A model generated the notes under the pieces. It had not been told where the DNA came from and did no database searches. It saw nothing but the letters and a program-made list of their open reading frames with translations. From Hydrogenophilales bacterium 28-61-23 (GTDB lineage Bacteria; Pseudomonadota; Gammaproteobacteria; Burkholderiales; Thiobacillaceae), in NCBI GenBank assembly GCA_002281555.1, contig NCGJ01000015.1, forward strand, positions 41,722-105,721: a DNA stretch of 64,000 nt, in the 5' to 3' direction. Position 1 is the stretch's first letter. Each line of letters starts with the position of its first letter. Positions 9,163-17,752 of the stretch are shown here, in pieces. Position numbers and translations under genes: made by a program.

Positions 9163-9196
9163 AAAACGGCCGACCGGTTGCCCGGTCGGCCGTTTT
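9163..9196. terminator. Strong bidirectional terminator
   Basis: Perfect 15-bp arms (AAAACGGCCGACCGG and its complement) around TTGC, with A- and T-runs on both sides. It ends the sigma-54 operon on the plus strand and fccAB on the minus strand. Confidence 0.9.
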
Positions 9197-9212
9197 AGCG
9201 GGAACGCAGCGG

Positions 9213-10517
9213 TCAGATGTAGCTGTCGGAGAAGATGCTGTCCGCCCAGGTGAACATGTCCTGATAGCTGTCGCCATCGACCATGTTCGACGCGGCTTCG
9301 CCGATGTCGACCCGATGCATGCCCTTGCCCTTCACGTTACCGGCGGCGTCGAAGATGTCGCCGTAGATGAAGTTGGTGGACAGCCATGAGGACGTCTTGT
9401 TGGTGATCGGGCTGAAGCAGGCCGAACTGGTTGCGATGTCCTCGTCCGGTGCATCGCCGGTGAACGAACGGATGATCGCATCGGCGCAGACCTTGGCTTC
9501 CGAGTTGGCCATGTGGCCGGACTTCGGCACCGGTTTGCCGTCGGAGGACGGGACCGCGCAGGAATCGCCGATGACATGGATGTTCGGGTAACTGGCGATG
9601 CCGTAGGTCAGCGGATTCACCGGTACGAAGCCGGTGCTGTTGAGCGGCAGGCCCGCCGCGATGGCGCCGGCTTTCTGGTTGGGGATGTAGTTCAGCACCT
9701 TGGCCTTGTTGACGGTCATCGCGCTGGTCACGATGGAGCGGGTGCTGGAATCCACCGACAGCACGGTCGCGTTGGGCACGTACTGGATGACGCCGGCGTG
9801 GGTTACGTTGAAGGCATGGCCGAAGGCTTCCGGTTCGGCGGTGATGCCGGCGTTGGCGTCCAGCACGATGACCTTGGCGCCGGTGCGACCCTTGCGCTTC
9901 AGGTAATCGGCTGCCACGCAGGCCCGTTCGTAGGGTCCGGGCGGGCAACGGTAGGGCGCCTTCGGCACCGTCATGACGAAGGTTTCATTGTTGCGCATGG
10001 CGGCCAACTGGTTTTTCAGCAGGGTGGTCTGCGGGCCGGCGATCCAGGCATGCGGCGTCAGGTTGGCATCCCAGTTGCCAGGGGCGGGTACGAAGTCGAT
10101 GCCGGGTGACAGCACCAGATGATCGTAGGGCAGCACTTTGTTGCCGCTGCTGGTGCTGACCGTCAGCGTGTTGCCGGCGGCGTCGATGCCGACCGCGCGG
10201 CCTTGCATCACGGTGACGCCGTGGTTGGTCTTGAGCGAGCTGAAGCCCAGGGTGATCCGGCTCATCGACAGCGCGCCGGTCATGACCAGGTTGGAGAGGA
10301 TGCAGGAAATATGGCTGGGATTGGCGTCCACCAGGGTGACCTGGACGTTGCCGCCCCACATGCGGACGTATTTCGCCAGCGTGGCGCCGCCGAAGCCGCC
10401 GCCGACCACGACCACGCGCGGTGCTGTTACAGCCGCGCCGACCGCGCGGGGGATGGCGGCCAGGGCGGAAATAGCGCCGGCCAGCTTAATAAATTGTCTT
10501 CTGTTCAGATTGTTCAT
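9213..10517 (-). CDS. fccB: Flavocytochrome c sulfide dehydrogenase, flavoprotein subunit
   Basis: 434 residues; ATG at 10517 with GGGAG upstream. The Tat motif is RRQFIK at 6-11. An FAD-binding GxGxxG (VVVGGGFGG, 36-44) follows. C72 in SCILSN matches the Cys that holds FAD covalently in the Allochromatium protein, and C191/C367 match its redox-active Cys pair; all three are shifted by the same 30 residues. The enzyme oxidises sulfide to sulfur or polysulfide in the periplasm and passes electrons to FccA. It is 17 bp downstream of fccA, so the two are co-transcribed. Confidence 0.93.
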   Translation of the reverse strand: MNNLNRRQFIKLAGAISALAAIPRAVGAAVTAPRVVVVGGGFGGATLAKYVRMWGGNVQVTLVDANPSHISCILSNLVMTGALSMSRITLGFSSLKTNHGVTVMQGRAVGIDAAGNTLTVSTSSGNKVLPYDHLVLSPGIDFVPAPGNWDANLTPHAWIAGPQTTLLKNQLAAMRNNETFVMTVPKAPYRCPPGPYERACVAADYLKRKGRTGAKVIVLDANAGITAEPEAFGHAFNVTHAGVIQYVPNATVLSVDSSTRSIVTSAMTVNKAKVLNYIPNQKAGAIAAGLPLNSTGFVPVNPLTYGIASYPNIHVIGDSCAVPSSDGKPVPKSGHMANSEAKVCADAIIRSFTGDAPDEDIATSSACFSPITNKTSSWLSTNFIYGDIFDAAGNVKGKGMHRVDIGEAASNMVDGDSYQDMFTWADSIFSDSYI

Positions 10518-10534
10518 CGTGTTTGCTCCCGGGA

Positions 10535-10846
10535 TTAGTCGCCGCCGTTGCCGGGCAACGTGGACAAGAAGTTGGAAATCAGGTCGAGCTGGGCATCGGT
10601 GTAACCGCGCGCCTGACGATCCATGATGCCCTCGACGGGGCGGTATTTCATTTCGCGCAATTCGTTGTAGAGCTCGCTGGCGCTTTTGCCCGCGATTTCG
10701 TCGAAGCCCGGACCGGCGCCGTTGGTGCCGTGGCATTGGGCGCACTGGGAGGCCAGCAAGCGGCCCGGTTCGGCTTGGGCGGACGTGGCCGCGATAAGCA
10801 GCGCGAAGCCGGTCAAGGTCGCGCGGGCGTAATTCAGAAAAGTCAT
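10535..10846 (-). CDS. fccA: Flavocytochrome c sulfide dehydrogenase, monohaem cytochrome subunit
   Basis: 103 residues from the ATG at 10846 (GAGG upstream; a TTG five codons earlier is less likely). A signal peptide ends near SAQAEPG. There is a single haem motif CAQCHG, and a Met in REMKYRPVEGIM is a likely axial ligand. It is a one-haem type, as in green sulfur bacteria and many proteobacteria, not the two-haem form of Allochromatium. It accepts electrons from FccB. The pair is convergent with the sigma-54 operon. Confidence 0.9.
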   Translation of the reverse strand: MTFLNYARATLTGFALLIAATSAQAEPGRLLASQCAQCHGTNGAGPGFDEIAGKSASELYNELREMKYRPVEGIMDRQARGYTDAQLDLISNFLSTLPGNGGD

Positions 10847-11249
10847 ATATTTACCTCGCAAGTTAATATTCGGTTCAGGTAAGCCAAATCGGTCAGTCAG
10901 GTTTCCATGTCAAGCATGGCGGGCGCCAGTATACGAGTAAAAAAATTACACGCAACAGCATCATTGCTTTCATGGTTTTGTTACGGGAGTATTTAAGGTG
11001 AAAGTTCGTGGGGAAAATTACACACAAGCCGACTGGCCTTGGCCCGGCTTGGCGGACAGGGCGGATGTGGCCGCGCGCGCCACGACCCGTGACTCCGTTA
11101 AGTGACTGGACTATTTGGCGGTCCCAATTCAAAAGAGATATCCGAATGAACCCTCTGAATCGGGCCGCATCATGACCTCCAGTGTTGCCGATAGACTCAA
11201 AGCCATGGCGCCGGTTGTTATCGGCGGGATTGTCGCCTTATCGGGATGC
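10847..11249. other. 403-bp intergenic region upstream of fccA
   Basis: No convincing gene. It is locally AT-rich near 10930-11000 and contains the best promoter candidate for fccAB. A short plus-strand frame near 11170-11250 looks like a lipoprotein signal but continues antisense into the transporter gene, so I do not call it. Confidence 0.5.
10928..10955 (-). promoter_or_regulatory. Possible sigma-70 promoter of fccAB
   Basis: On the minus strand TTGCGT and TATACT are 16 bp apart, about 80 bp upstream of the fccA start. The -10 matches 5 of 6 bases and the -35 only about 4 of 6, so this is tentative. Confidence 0.4.
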
Positions 11250-12167
11250 TCAAAGCAGCTTCAGCAGCGCCACCACGCCCAGAACCAACGTGACCACGCC
11301 GACCACGCCGCGCAGGGAGGCTTCCGAAGTGCGGCTGACCGTCAGCGTCGCCATCGGCACCGAAAGCAGCGCGCCCAGCGCCAGCGGCATGGCTAGTTCC
11401 CAGGCGATGCTCTGACCCATGGCGAGATAGCCGAGCACGCCGATCAGGCAGGTCAGCGATTCCGCCACGGACGTCACCGCCACCGCGTGTTTGGCGGGCA
11501 GGCCGGAAACCACTTGGCCAGCGGTGACCAGCGGGCCGTAGCCGCCGCCGGACAAACCCTTGTTGAACGCGGCGATTGCGCCGATCGCGACGATGCCGCC
11601 GGCCCGATACGGGATCTGGCGATTACGGGTCAGCAGGATGATCACGCCCATTGCCAGAATGATCGCGGTGATGAATAGCCCGAGCCAGAATTTTGAAATG
11701 CTGATTGCCAGCCATACCGCCAGCAACGCGCCGACGCCGCTCAAACTACCCAGCAGCAGGGTGGTTTTGCGCGCGCGCGGGTCGCGCAGGAAATCGACGT
11801 TGCCATCGCGTTGATGCAACAGGCCGGCGCTGAGGCCGGTCATCAATTCGCTCAACAAGATGGCGGGCACGATTTGCAGCGGCTCGAAACCGGCCAACAA
11901 CAGCACCGGGGTCAATGTCGTGCCATAACCCATGCCCAGGCTGGAATCCATGTATTCGCACGCCAGCGCGGCCAGGAAGATCGCCAATACGGTGAATGTG
12001 GGCAGGCCCAGCGCCGCCCCCGCTGAGACATCCCAACCTGGCAAGTAATGCAGCGTGACCAGTAGCCCGACCACGCCGCTCACCAATAGCAGCCATAAAC
12101 GCGTGCGCCGGCTCGACAAAGGCGGCAGGGCGGCTAATGACAGGGCTCTTGGCGACGGGGTGGGCAT
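11250..12167 (-). CDS. TauE/SafE (TSUP) family membrane transporter
   Basis: 305 residues; AAGGAG precedes the ATG at 12167. About eight hydrophobic segments; the first half contains DSSLGMGYGTTLTPVLLLAG and the second GLSGGGYGPLVTAGQ, the paired Gly-rich motifs typical of sulfite exporter TauE/SafE proteins. The family moves sulfur-containing anions such as sulfite or thiosulfate, or organic anions, across the inner membrane. The neighbouring sulfide dehydrogenase suggests a sulfur anion (inference). A sigma-54-like promoter lies just upstream and a sigma-54 activator gene is divergent, so expression is likely induced. Confidence 0.88.
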   Translation of the reverse strand: MPTPSPRALSLAALPPLSSRRTRLWLLLVSGVVGLLVTLHYLPGWDVSAGAALGLPTFTVLAIFLAALACEYMDSSLGMGYGTTLTPVLLLAGFEPLQIVPAILLSELMTGLSAGLLHQRDGNVDFLRDPRARKTTLLLGSLSGVGALLAVWLAISISKFWLGLFITAIILAMGVIILLTRNRQIPYRAGGIVAIGAIAAFNKGLSGGGYGPLVTAGQVVSGLPAKHAVAVTSVAESLTCLIGVLGYLAMGQSIAWELAMPLALGALLSVPMATLTVSRTSEASLRGVVGVVTLVLGVVALLKLL

Positions 12168-12201
12168 GATCGACTCCTTGTGGTTGCGGATGCCTCTGTC
12201 T

Positions 12202-12217
12202 TGCATAAGCCGTGCCA
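12202..12217 (-). promoter_or_regulatory. Sigma-54-like promoter upstream of the TSUP gene
   Basis: On the minus strand TGGCACGGCTTATGCA matches TGGCACG-N4-TTGCW except for one base, with GG and GC 10 bp apart. It is about 35 bp before the TSUP start codon and faces away from the sigma-54 activator gene. Confidence 0.75.
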
Positions 12218-12301
12218 TTCGATAACGGCGCGCGATGCGGGCCGATTTTTGGCTTACTCTGGCCTAAACTGGGCTATGAAATAGAAAAACAAGGAAATGA
12301 A

Positions 12302-13468
12302 ATGGACATTAATGAAATAAAACAGATTCCAGACGGTGTGCGTGTGCTGGAAGAACTTGCCGCGCAGTGCAACGGCAGCGACTTGGGCGTCGAGGATTTT
12401 CTTGTGGAACTTGGCAACATGCTTGGCCCCGGCGCGCGCCAGTTGGTCATGCGTTTGATCGAGGAACGCAACACGACTCGGCAGAAGCGCGCCGGCCTCA
12501 ATGAGGACATCGTCGGCGCTGAGGCGGGCTTGCGCGAGGTGATGGCGGCGGTGCGGCAGGTTGCGCGCGCCGATGCGCCGGTGCTGATCCTGGGCGAAAC
12601 CGGCACCGGCAAGGAGGTGGTTGCGCGCGCTTTGCATGCGCACTCGCGGCGAGCCAACGGCCCGATATTGCGCGTCAACTGCGGCGCCATTCCGCCCGAG
12701 CTGATCGACTCCGAACTGTTCGGCCACGAACGTGGCAGCTTTACCGGTGCGCTGGGCACGCGCAAAGGCTGGTTTGAGCGCGCCGATGGCGGCACCTTGT
12801 TCCTCGATGAAGTCGGCGAATTGCCGCTGGCCGCGCAAGTGCGACTGTTACGGGTCTTGCAGGACGGCAGTTTCCAGCGCGTTGGCGGCGAACGCAGCCT
12901 GAATGTCGATGTGCGTCTGGTCGCGGCGACCAATCGGGATTTGCGCCAGACGGTGCGGGACGGCGGTTTTCGGGAAGACCTATGGTTTCGCATCGCGGTG
13001 TTCCCGATTCCGCTGCCGCCGCTACGCGAGCGTTTGCAGGACATTCCCGCCCTGGCGGCGCATTTTTCGCTGCGTGCCGCCGAACGCCTGGGGCTGCCGC
13101 CGCGCATGCCGGACGCCGCCGATCTGGCCTTGCTGGCGGCGTATGCCTGGCCCGGCAATATTCGCGAACTGGCCTCGGTGATCGAACGTGCCGCCATTCT
13201 GGGCGATGGCCGTCGTCTGGAAGTCTCACGCGCATTGGGCGTGTCGTCGCCGCTCGGTGCTGATTTGTCTCCGCGGGTTGCCAATCGGCCGCTATCCAGC
13301 TTTGAAGACGCGATCCGTTGCCATATCGAAGCCGCGCTCAACCATTGCCACGGCCGCGTCGAAGGCCCGTTCGGCGCGGCGTGTCTGCTTGATCTGAACC
13401 CGCATACCCTGCGCTCGAAAATGCGCAAGTTGGGCCTGGAGGGGAAACGCTATCGAGCTGGCGATTGA
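12302..13468 (+). CDS. Sigma-54-dependent transcriptional activator (no receiver domain)
   Basis: 388 residues; AAGGAA precedes the ATG at 12302. Residues 1-75 are a short helical region with no receiver, GAF or PAS signature. The AAA+ domain has Walker A GETGTGKE (98-105), the sigma-54 contact loop GSFTGA (145-150; the usual form is GAFTGA) and Walker B TLFLDE (165-170), then the R-finger region. The last 50 residues form a Fis-type helix-turn-helix. The lack of a phosphorylation domain suggests control by ligand, partner or expression level. It is divergent from the TSUP gene, whose promoter is sigma-54-like, and may also act at the promoter at 916. Its own promoter is unclear. Confidence 0.9.
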   Translation: MDINEIKQIPDGVRVLEELAAQCNGSDLGVEDFLVELGNMLGPGARQLVMRLIEERNTTRQKRAGLNEDIVGAEAGLREVMAAVRQVARADAPVLILGETGTGKEVVARALHAHSRRANGPILRVNCGAIPPELIDSELFGHERGSFTGALGTRKGWFERADGGTLFLDEVGELPLAAQVRLLRVLQDGSFQRVGGERSLNVDVRLVAATNRDLRQTVRDGGFREDLWFRIAVFPIPLPPLRERLQDIPALAAHFSLRAAERLGLPPRMPDAADLALLAAYAWPGNIRELASVIERAAILGDGRRLEVSRALGVSSPLGADLSPRVANRPLSSFEDAIRCHIEAALNHCHGRVEGPFGAACLLDLNPHTLRSKMRKLGLEGKRYRAGD

Positions 13469-13483
13469 GCGGACGGAAACCCT

Positions 13484-14728
13484 TCAGATCAGCAGCCAGC
13501 CCAACACCAGTCCACCGGCGACCGCGGCCATGCCGGGGAGAATCCGTCGGGCCAGCGCGCCGCCGCCGATGACGCTGGCGAGGCCGCTCTTGAAGGCGAT
13601 GTTGGAAAGCACCGCGAGCAGAATGGCGTTGGCGGTCTGGTCGGATTGCAGGTTGCCGAGGTTGAACAGACGCAGGCTGGACAGGGTGATGGCGTCGACA
13701 TCGGTCAGGCCGGAGACCAACGCCACAGCGTAAACACCTTGGCTGCCGACCAGATCGGAGAGCCAGGCGGCGGCGAACAAGACCGCCGCGTAGAGCAGGC
13801 CAAAGCTGAGCGCGGCGCGGATTTCCGTCGGGTTTTTCATCTCGAGCGTGGGCGCGGTGTGCGTGTCGTCGAGCCGACGCCAGGCCAGATACAGCACGAC
13901 CAGCCCGGCCAGCGCGCCGCCACCCAGCAGCGTCAGTATCGGTTGCCACAGACCCGGCGCCAGGACGACAACCAGCACGGACAGACGCACCAGCAAGACC
14001 CAGTTGGCGAGCAGGATGACCAGCGCCGCCATGCTCGTGAGATTCGGGGAACTGCGGGCATGGCGCGAGAAGGCCAGTGTCGTCGCGGTGCTCGACGCAA
14101 TGCCGCCAAACAGGCCGGTGAGCAAGGTGCCGCGGCGTTGTCCGGCGACGCGCAAGGCGGCATAACCGGCCAGCGACAAGCCCGCGATCAGTACCACCAT
14201 CCACCAGATCTGATACGGGTTGAGAGCGTTGTAGGGGCCGTAATCGCGATCCGGCAAAATCGGCAAAATGACGAAGGAAAGCACAGCGAATTGCAGAATG
14301 GAGACCAAGTCCAGGCGTGTCAGGTTGTGGGTGACGCCGCGCAATTCGGGTTTGAAATAGAGCAGGGCGGTGGTCAGGATGGCGAGCGTGACTGCCAGTT
14401 GTTCCATGTCGTACCAGACCATCGCGCCAAGGCCGTAGCACACGACGACAGCCGCGACCGTGGTGGTGCCGGGATCTTCCGTTTCGATGTCCTTGAAGTA
14501 AGTCGCCACCATCATGCCGCCCATGATCAGCAGGCCGGCGCCCAGTACCCAGGGCGCGCCGGTTTTTTCGGACAGCAACGCGCCCAGCGTGCCAGCCAGG
14601 GCGACCAGCGCAAAGGTGCGTAATCCGGCGCGCGCGGCGGGCGAACGTTCGCGTTCAAGCCCGATCAGCAGGCCAAGCGCGAGGCTGGTCAGGAAGGGGT
14701 AGAGAGCGGCGAGTTGATTGGTTTGCAT
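13484..14728 (-). CDS. MgtC/SapB-DUF4010 membrane protein
   Basis: 414 residues from the ATG at 14728; no strong ribosome site, and an upstream start at 14797 is possible. The N-terminal MgtC-like part begins with PFLTSLALGLLIGLERER, followed by many hydrophobic segments and the DUF4010 C-terminal half (SSTATTLAFSRHAR, then LVSGLTDVDAITLS). The function of this fusion family is not established; the MgtC domain is linked to Mg2+ and membrane-potential stress. It is convergent with the sigma-54 activator gene with 15 bp between the stops. Confidence 0.85.
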   Translation of the reverse strand: MQTNQLAALYPFLTSLALGLLIGLERERSPAARAGLRTFALVALAGTLGALLSEKTGAPWVLGAGLLIMGGMMVATYFKDIETEDPGTTTVAAVVVCYGLGAMVWYDMEQLAVTLAILTTALLYFKPELRGVTHNLTRLDLVSILQFAVLSFVILPILPDRDYGPYNALNPYQIWWMVVLIAGLSLAGYAALRVAGQRRGTLLTGLFGGIASSTATTLAFSRHARSSPNLTSMAALVILLANWVLLVRLSVLVVVLAPGLWQPILTLLGGGALAGLVVLYLAWRRLDDTHTAPTLEMKNPTEIRAALSFGLLYAAVLFAAAWLSDLVGSQGVYAVALVSGLTDVDAITLSSLRLFNLGNLQSDQTANAILLAVLSNIAFKSGLASVIGGGALARRILPGMAAVAGGLVLGWLLI

Positions 14729-14858
14729 GTCCTGATTATGGGCAATTTGAGAGTTGGTGCGGACCGTAGATGCGGCGTGCCAGAGAACCGCCTGCATCGC
14801 CCTCGCTTCGCCATTCAGGCGCGGTTTGCAAACACACCGCTTCCTGGATGTATCAGGC

Positions 14859-15467
14859 CTACGCCACCGGAACGGTGTCCTTGAACGCCGGGCGTTGCAT
14901 CATGCGGTCGAATAGCTCTGACAATTTCGGGTGCTGGCGACGCCAGTCGATTTCAGGGAAGCGGAAATTCAGGTAGCCCAACGCGCAACCGACGGCGACG
15001 TCGGCCAGACAGAAGAATTCACCGGTGCACCAGTTCTGGTTGCCAAGGTCATCGCTCATCATCTTAAGGCCGGCATCGACCTTGCTCAGTTGGCGCTTGA
15101 TCCAGTCCGCGTCTTGTTTGGACGCCGGACGTTTGCGTTCCAGAAAAACCAGCGCGGCGGCGTCGCAGACGCCATCGGCGAGGGCTTCCCAGCGCTTCAC
15201 GGCGATGCGCGGACGCGCGTCTTTCGGCAGCAGGTGGCCGACCGGGCTGACGTGTTCCAGGTATTCGACGATGACGCGGGAATCGAACAGGGTCTTGCCG
15301 TCGTCCAGAACCCACACCGGTACCTTGCCGAGCGGGTTGAAGTTGGGAACCTGTGTTTCTTCGCTCCATGGGGTATCGACGACAAATTCATATTCGACGA
15401 ATTTTTCCGCCGCGACGATGCGCACTTTGCGAACGAACGGGCTGGTGAGGGAACCGATAAGTTTCAT
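14859..15467 (-). CDS. Glutathione S-transferase-like protein
   Basis: 202 residues; ATG at 15467. The thioredoxin-fold N-terminal domain begins KLIGSLTSPFVRKVRI with a Ser in the usual catalytic area, then NPLGKVPVW and the glutathione-binding DSRVIVEYLE. The C-terminal helical domain has FCLADVAVGCALGYLNFRF. This is the common bacterial GST of about 200 residues found beside housekeeping genes; the substrate is unknown. It is upstream of and on the same strand as the MgtC-like gene, with a 130-bp gap. Confidence 0.9.
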   Translation of the reverse strand: MKLIGSLTSPFVRKVRIVAAEKFVEYEFVVDTPWSEETQVPNFNPLGKVPVWVLDDGKTLFDSRVIVEYLEHVSPVGHLLPKDARPRIAVKRWEALADGVCDAAALVFLERKRPASKQDADWIKRQLSKVDAGLKMMSDDLGNQNWCTGEFFCLADVAVGCALGYLNFRFPEIDWRRQHPKLSELFDRMMQRPAFKDTVPVA

Positions 15468-15536
15468 CTTCTGGGCTATGAAAAAACGTTCGACTTGCGG
15501 GTAAGCGGGCTCTGATTCTAACGGTCGAGCGCGAAA

Positions 15537-16949
15537 TTACTCCATCGCCGCCAGGATATGAGGCCAGGCGGACTCGAAACGGCGCAGGGTTTCCTCGCGG
15601 CCGAGCAAGGCGAGGACGTGGTCGATGGCCGGGGTCTGCGCGGTTCCGAACAGGATCAGACGCAGCGGCATGCCGATCTGGCCCATCTTCAGGCCGAAAG
15701 CCTGTGCCGTATCTTTCAGCAACTGGTTGAGCGCGGGGGCCTCCCAGGCCACATTGGCGAAGTCGAGCTTGAGCTGTTCGAAGGCGGGCAGGGCGGTTTT
15801 GGGCAGTTTGGCGCGCAGGTCGTCGGCCGCGGCCAGGGTTTGCTTGAAGTAGATGTGCAGGCCATCGGCCAGCTCTTCGACGGTATTGACGCGTTCCTTG
15901 ACCAGGCCGATGAGACCGGTGATGTTGCCGTTGCCGGTGCTGTCGATGTCTTGCCGCTTCAGGAACGGCTGTACCAGTTCGGCCAGCCGGGCGTTATCGG
16001 CTTCCTTCAGATATTGCTGGTTCAGCCAGGCCAGTTTGCCGCCGTCGAAACGCGCGGCGGAATGGCTGACATGGCCGACATCGAACCATTCGACGAATTG
16101 TTCGAGACTGAATTTTTCCTCGTCGCCGTGGCTCCAGCCCAGTCGGGCCAGATAGTTCAACAGCGCTTCGGGCAGAAAACCTTCTTCGCGATATTGCAGC
16201 ACCGAGACCGCGCCATGCCGCTTGGACAGGCGTTCGCCATCGTTGCCGAGAATCATCGGCACATGGCCGTAGGTCGGGATCGGTGCGCCCAGCGCCATGA
16301 GAATGTTGATCTGGCGCGGCGTGTTGTTGACGTGGTCGTCGCCGCGAATGACATGGCTGATGCGCATATCCCAATCGTCGACGACGACGCCGAAGTTGTA
16401 GGTCGGCACGCCATCGCCGCGCACGATGACCAGATCGTCCAGTTCGGCATTGGCGACCGAAATCGGGCCTTTGATCATGTCGTTGAAGGTGACCACACCT
16501 TCCGCCGGTGTTCTAAAGCGGACCACCGGGGTCACTCCGCCTGGCGGATTCGGCAGAACCTTGCCGGCTTCCGGCCGCCAGCGTCCGTCGTAACGCGGTT
16601 TGTCGCCGCGCGCCTTCTGCGCTTCGCGCATGGCATCGAGCTCGTCCTTGCTGGCATAGCAGTAATAGGCGTGGCCTTCTTCCAGCAATTGATCGACCAC
16701 CTCCTTGTACCGTTCCATGCGCTGCATCTGGTAGTACGGGCCTTCGTCCCAGTCGATGCCCAGCCAGGCCATGCCGTCGAGGATGGCCTGTACGGAGGCC
16801 TGGGTGGAACGTTCCTGATCGGTATCTTCGACACGCAGGATGAATTCGCCGCCCATCTTGCGGGCGTAAGCCCAGGAAAACAGCGCTGTACGCGCGCCGC
16901 CGATGTGCAGATAACCGGTCGGGGAGGGGGCGAAACGGGTACGGACCAT
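15537..16949 (-). CDS. gltX: Glutamate--tRNA ligase
   Basis: 470 residues; ATG at 16949. It charges tRNA-Glu with glutamate. The class I signature APSPTGYLHIGGARTALF is at 7-24 and the KMSKS-type loop reads LSKRHG. Length and domain order (Rossmann core, stem-contact fold, helical anticodon-binding domain) are those of bacterial GluRS. A tRNA-Val gene is divergent from it, 101 bp upstream. Confidence 0.97.
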   Translation of the reverse strand: MVRTRFAPSPTGYLHIGGARTALFSWAYARKMGGEFILRVEDTDQERSTQASVQAILDGMAWLGIDWDEGPYYQMQRMERYKEVVDQLLEEGHAYYCYASKDELDAMREAQKARGDKPRYDGRWRPEAGKVLPNPPGGVTPVVRFRTPAEGVVTFNDMIKGPISVANAELDDLVIVRGDGVPTYNFGVVVDDWDMRISHVIRGDDHVNNTPRQINILMALGAPIPTYGHVPMILGNDGERLSKRHGAVSVLQYREEGFLPEALLNYLARLGWSHGDEEKFSLEQFVEWFDVGHVSHSAARFDGGKLAWLNQQYLKEADNARLAELVQPFLKRQDIDSTGNGNITGLIGLVKERVNTVEELADGLHIYFKQTLAAADDLRAKLPKTALPAFEQLKLDFANVAWEAPALNQLLKDTAQAFGLKMGQIGMPLRLILFGTAQTPAIDHVLALLGREETLRRFESAWPHILAAME

Positions 16950-17050
16950 GATCGGAAAATGGAATGGAAAGACCGCGATTTTACGCGCCTAAACCCGGAA
17001 AAAAGCCTTTGACCGGGGTGTCCGGCCTCTTTAGAATGCGCGCCTCTTTC

Positions 17051-17125
17051 GGGCAGTTAGCTCAGCGGTAGAGCACCGCCTTCACACGGCGGGGGTCACA
17101 GGTTCGAACCCCGTACTGCCCACCA
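17051..17125 (+). tRNA. tRNA-Val(CAC)
   Basis: 75 nt with encoded CCA. Acceptor GGGCAGT/ACTGCCC, anticodon stem CCGCC/GGCGG around loop TTCACAC giving anticodon CAC. The T stem has one mismatch (ACAGG/CCCGT). Confidence 0.95.
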
Positions 17126-17158
17126 GATTCATGATCGAATTCAGATTGTCCAAGTCAA

Positions 17159-17190
17159 GCGAAAAGCCGCCCCCGGGCGGCTTTTCGCTT
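17159..17190 (+). terminator. Terminator after tRNA-Val(CAC)
   Basis: GCGAAAAGCCGCCC pairs with GGGCGGCTTTTCGC and is followed by TTTT, 34 bp after the tRNA end. Confidence 0.85.
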
Positions 17191-17223
17191 TTGCGGACTC
17201 AAGCCTGACCATGGAGGCATTCC

Positions 17224-17547
17224 ATGTTCAAAAACATATTGGTGCCTATAGATTGCGGTGAACTTTCCAATGCGGCGGTCAGGCAAGCCTGTTGCTTCGC
17301 CAAGGAAGCCGGCGCGGCTGACGTTTTATTACGCGAAACCCGGATATTTGCCTGACTATCTTTCCGGCGAACCCGTCATGGGCCTTGCCGGCATCGATCC
17401 CGCCTTCATCGCTGCGGTCAGAGCAAGGCGTGCGATCTCATCATCATGGTGTCACCTTGCCGCAGCCGTGCACACGCGCTATCGCTCGGGTCGGAAATCC
17501 AGAAGGCTCTGACCCATTGCAGGATTCCGGTGCTGGTTTATCGCTAG
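17224..17547 (+). pseudogene. Universal stress protein (UspA family) pseudogene
   Basis: The start ATG at 17224 (GGAGG upstream) gives MFKNILVPID...FAKEAG, then the family continues in the +2 frame (LTFYYAKPGYLPDYLSGEPV... FIAAV). After a small deletion it resumes in another frame with CDLIIMVSP...LGSEIQKAL and ends in IPVLVYR at a stop at 17547. These are the N-terminal, middle and C-terminal signatures of a UspA protein of about 145 residues, split by at least two frame changes, with part of the nucleotide-binding loop lost. It lies between the tRNA-Val terminator and the ATPase/NACHT pair. Confidence 0.85.
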
Positions 17548-17719
17548 CGTATCCAGTGGTGCAATTGCTGTTTGCGCTTGCTGCTGGGCGGACGTGCGTA
17601 ATGGAGAAAGTCGATCGCTACGCCGGTATCCGGCATGCACGCCATAGGGATCAGTCAGAAATCCTTTTGCACAATGGCTTATCAACAAGGGCTTGTTATT
17701 GCCCAGATTGAAATTTATA

Positions 17720-17743
17720 TTTATGAGTAAATTAACTCATAAA
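17720..17743. promoter_or_regulatory. AT-rich palindrome just upstream of the ATPase start
   Basis: TTTATGAGT (17720-17728) and ACTCATAAA (17735-17743) flank AAATTA, ending 9 bp before the ATG at 17753. There is no Shine-Dalgarno sequence in that gap. A perfect 9-bp inverted repeat here looks like an operator. Local AT content is far above the surroundings. Confidence 0.55.
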
Positions 17744-17752
17744 GTTAAATAG

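Noticed and set aside
11115..11396. Possible lipoprotein (LSGC motif) on the plus strand
   Set aside because: The frame continues antisense into the TSUP gene with low-complexity sequence; no ribosome site.
12241..12300. Fourth copy of the CTGCCA palindrome near the activator gene
   Set aside because: Only loose TGGC repeats are present; the arms do not match.
12274..13428. Minus-strand frame of 384 residues
   Set aside because: Shadow of the sigma-54 activator gene; Arg/Ser-rich without motifs.
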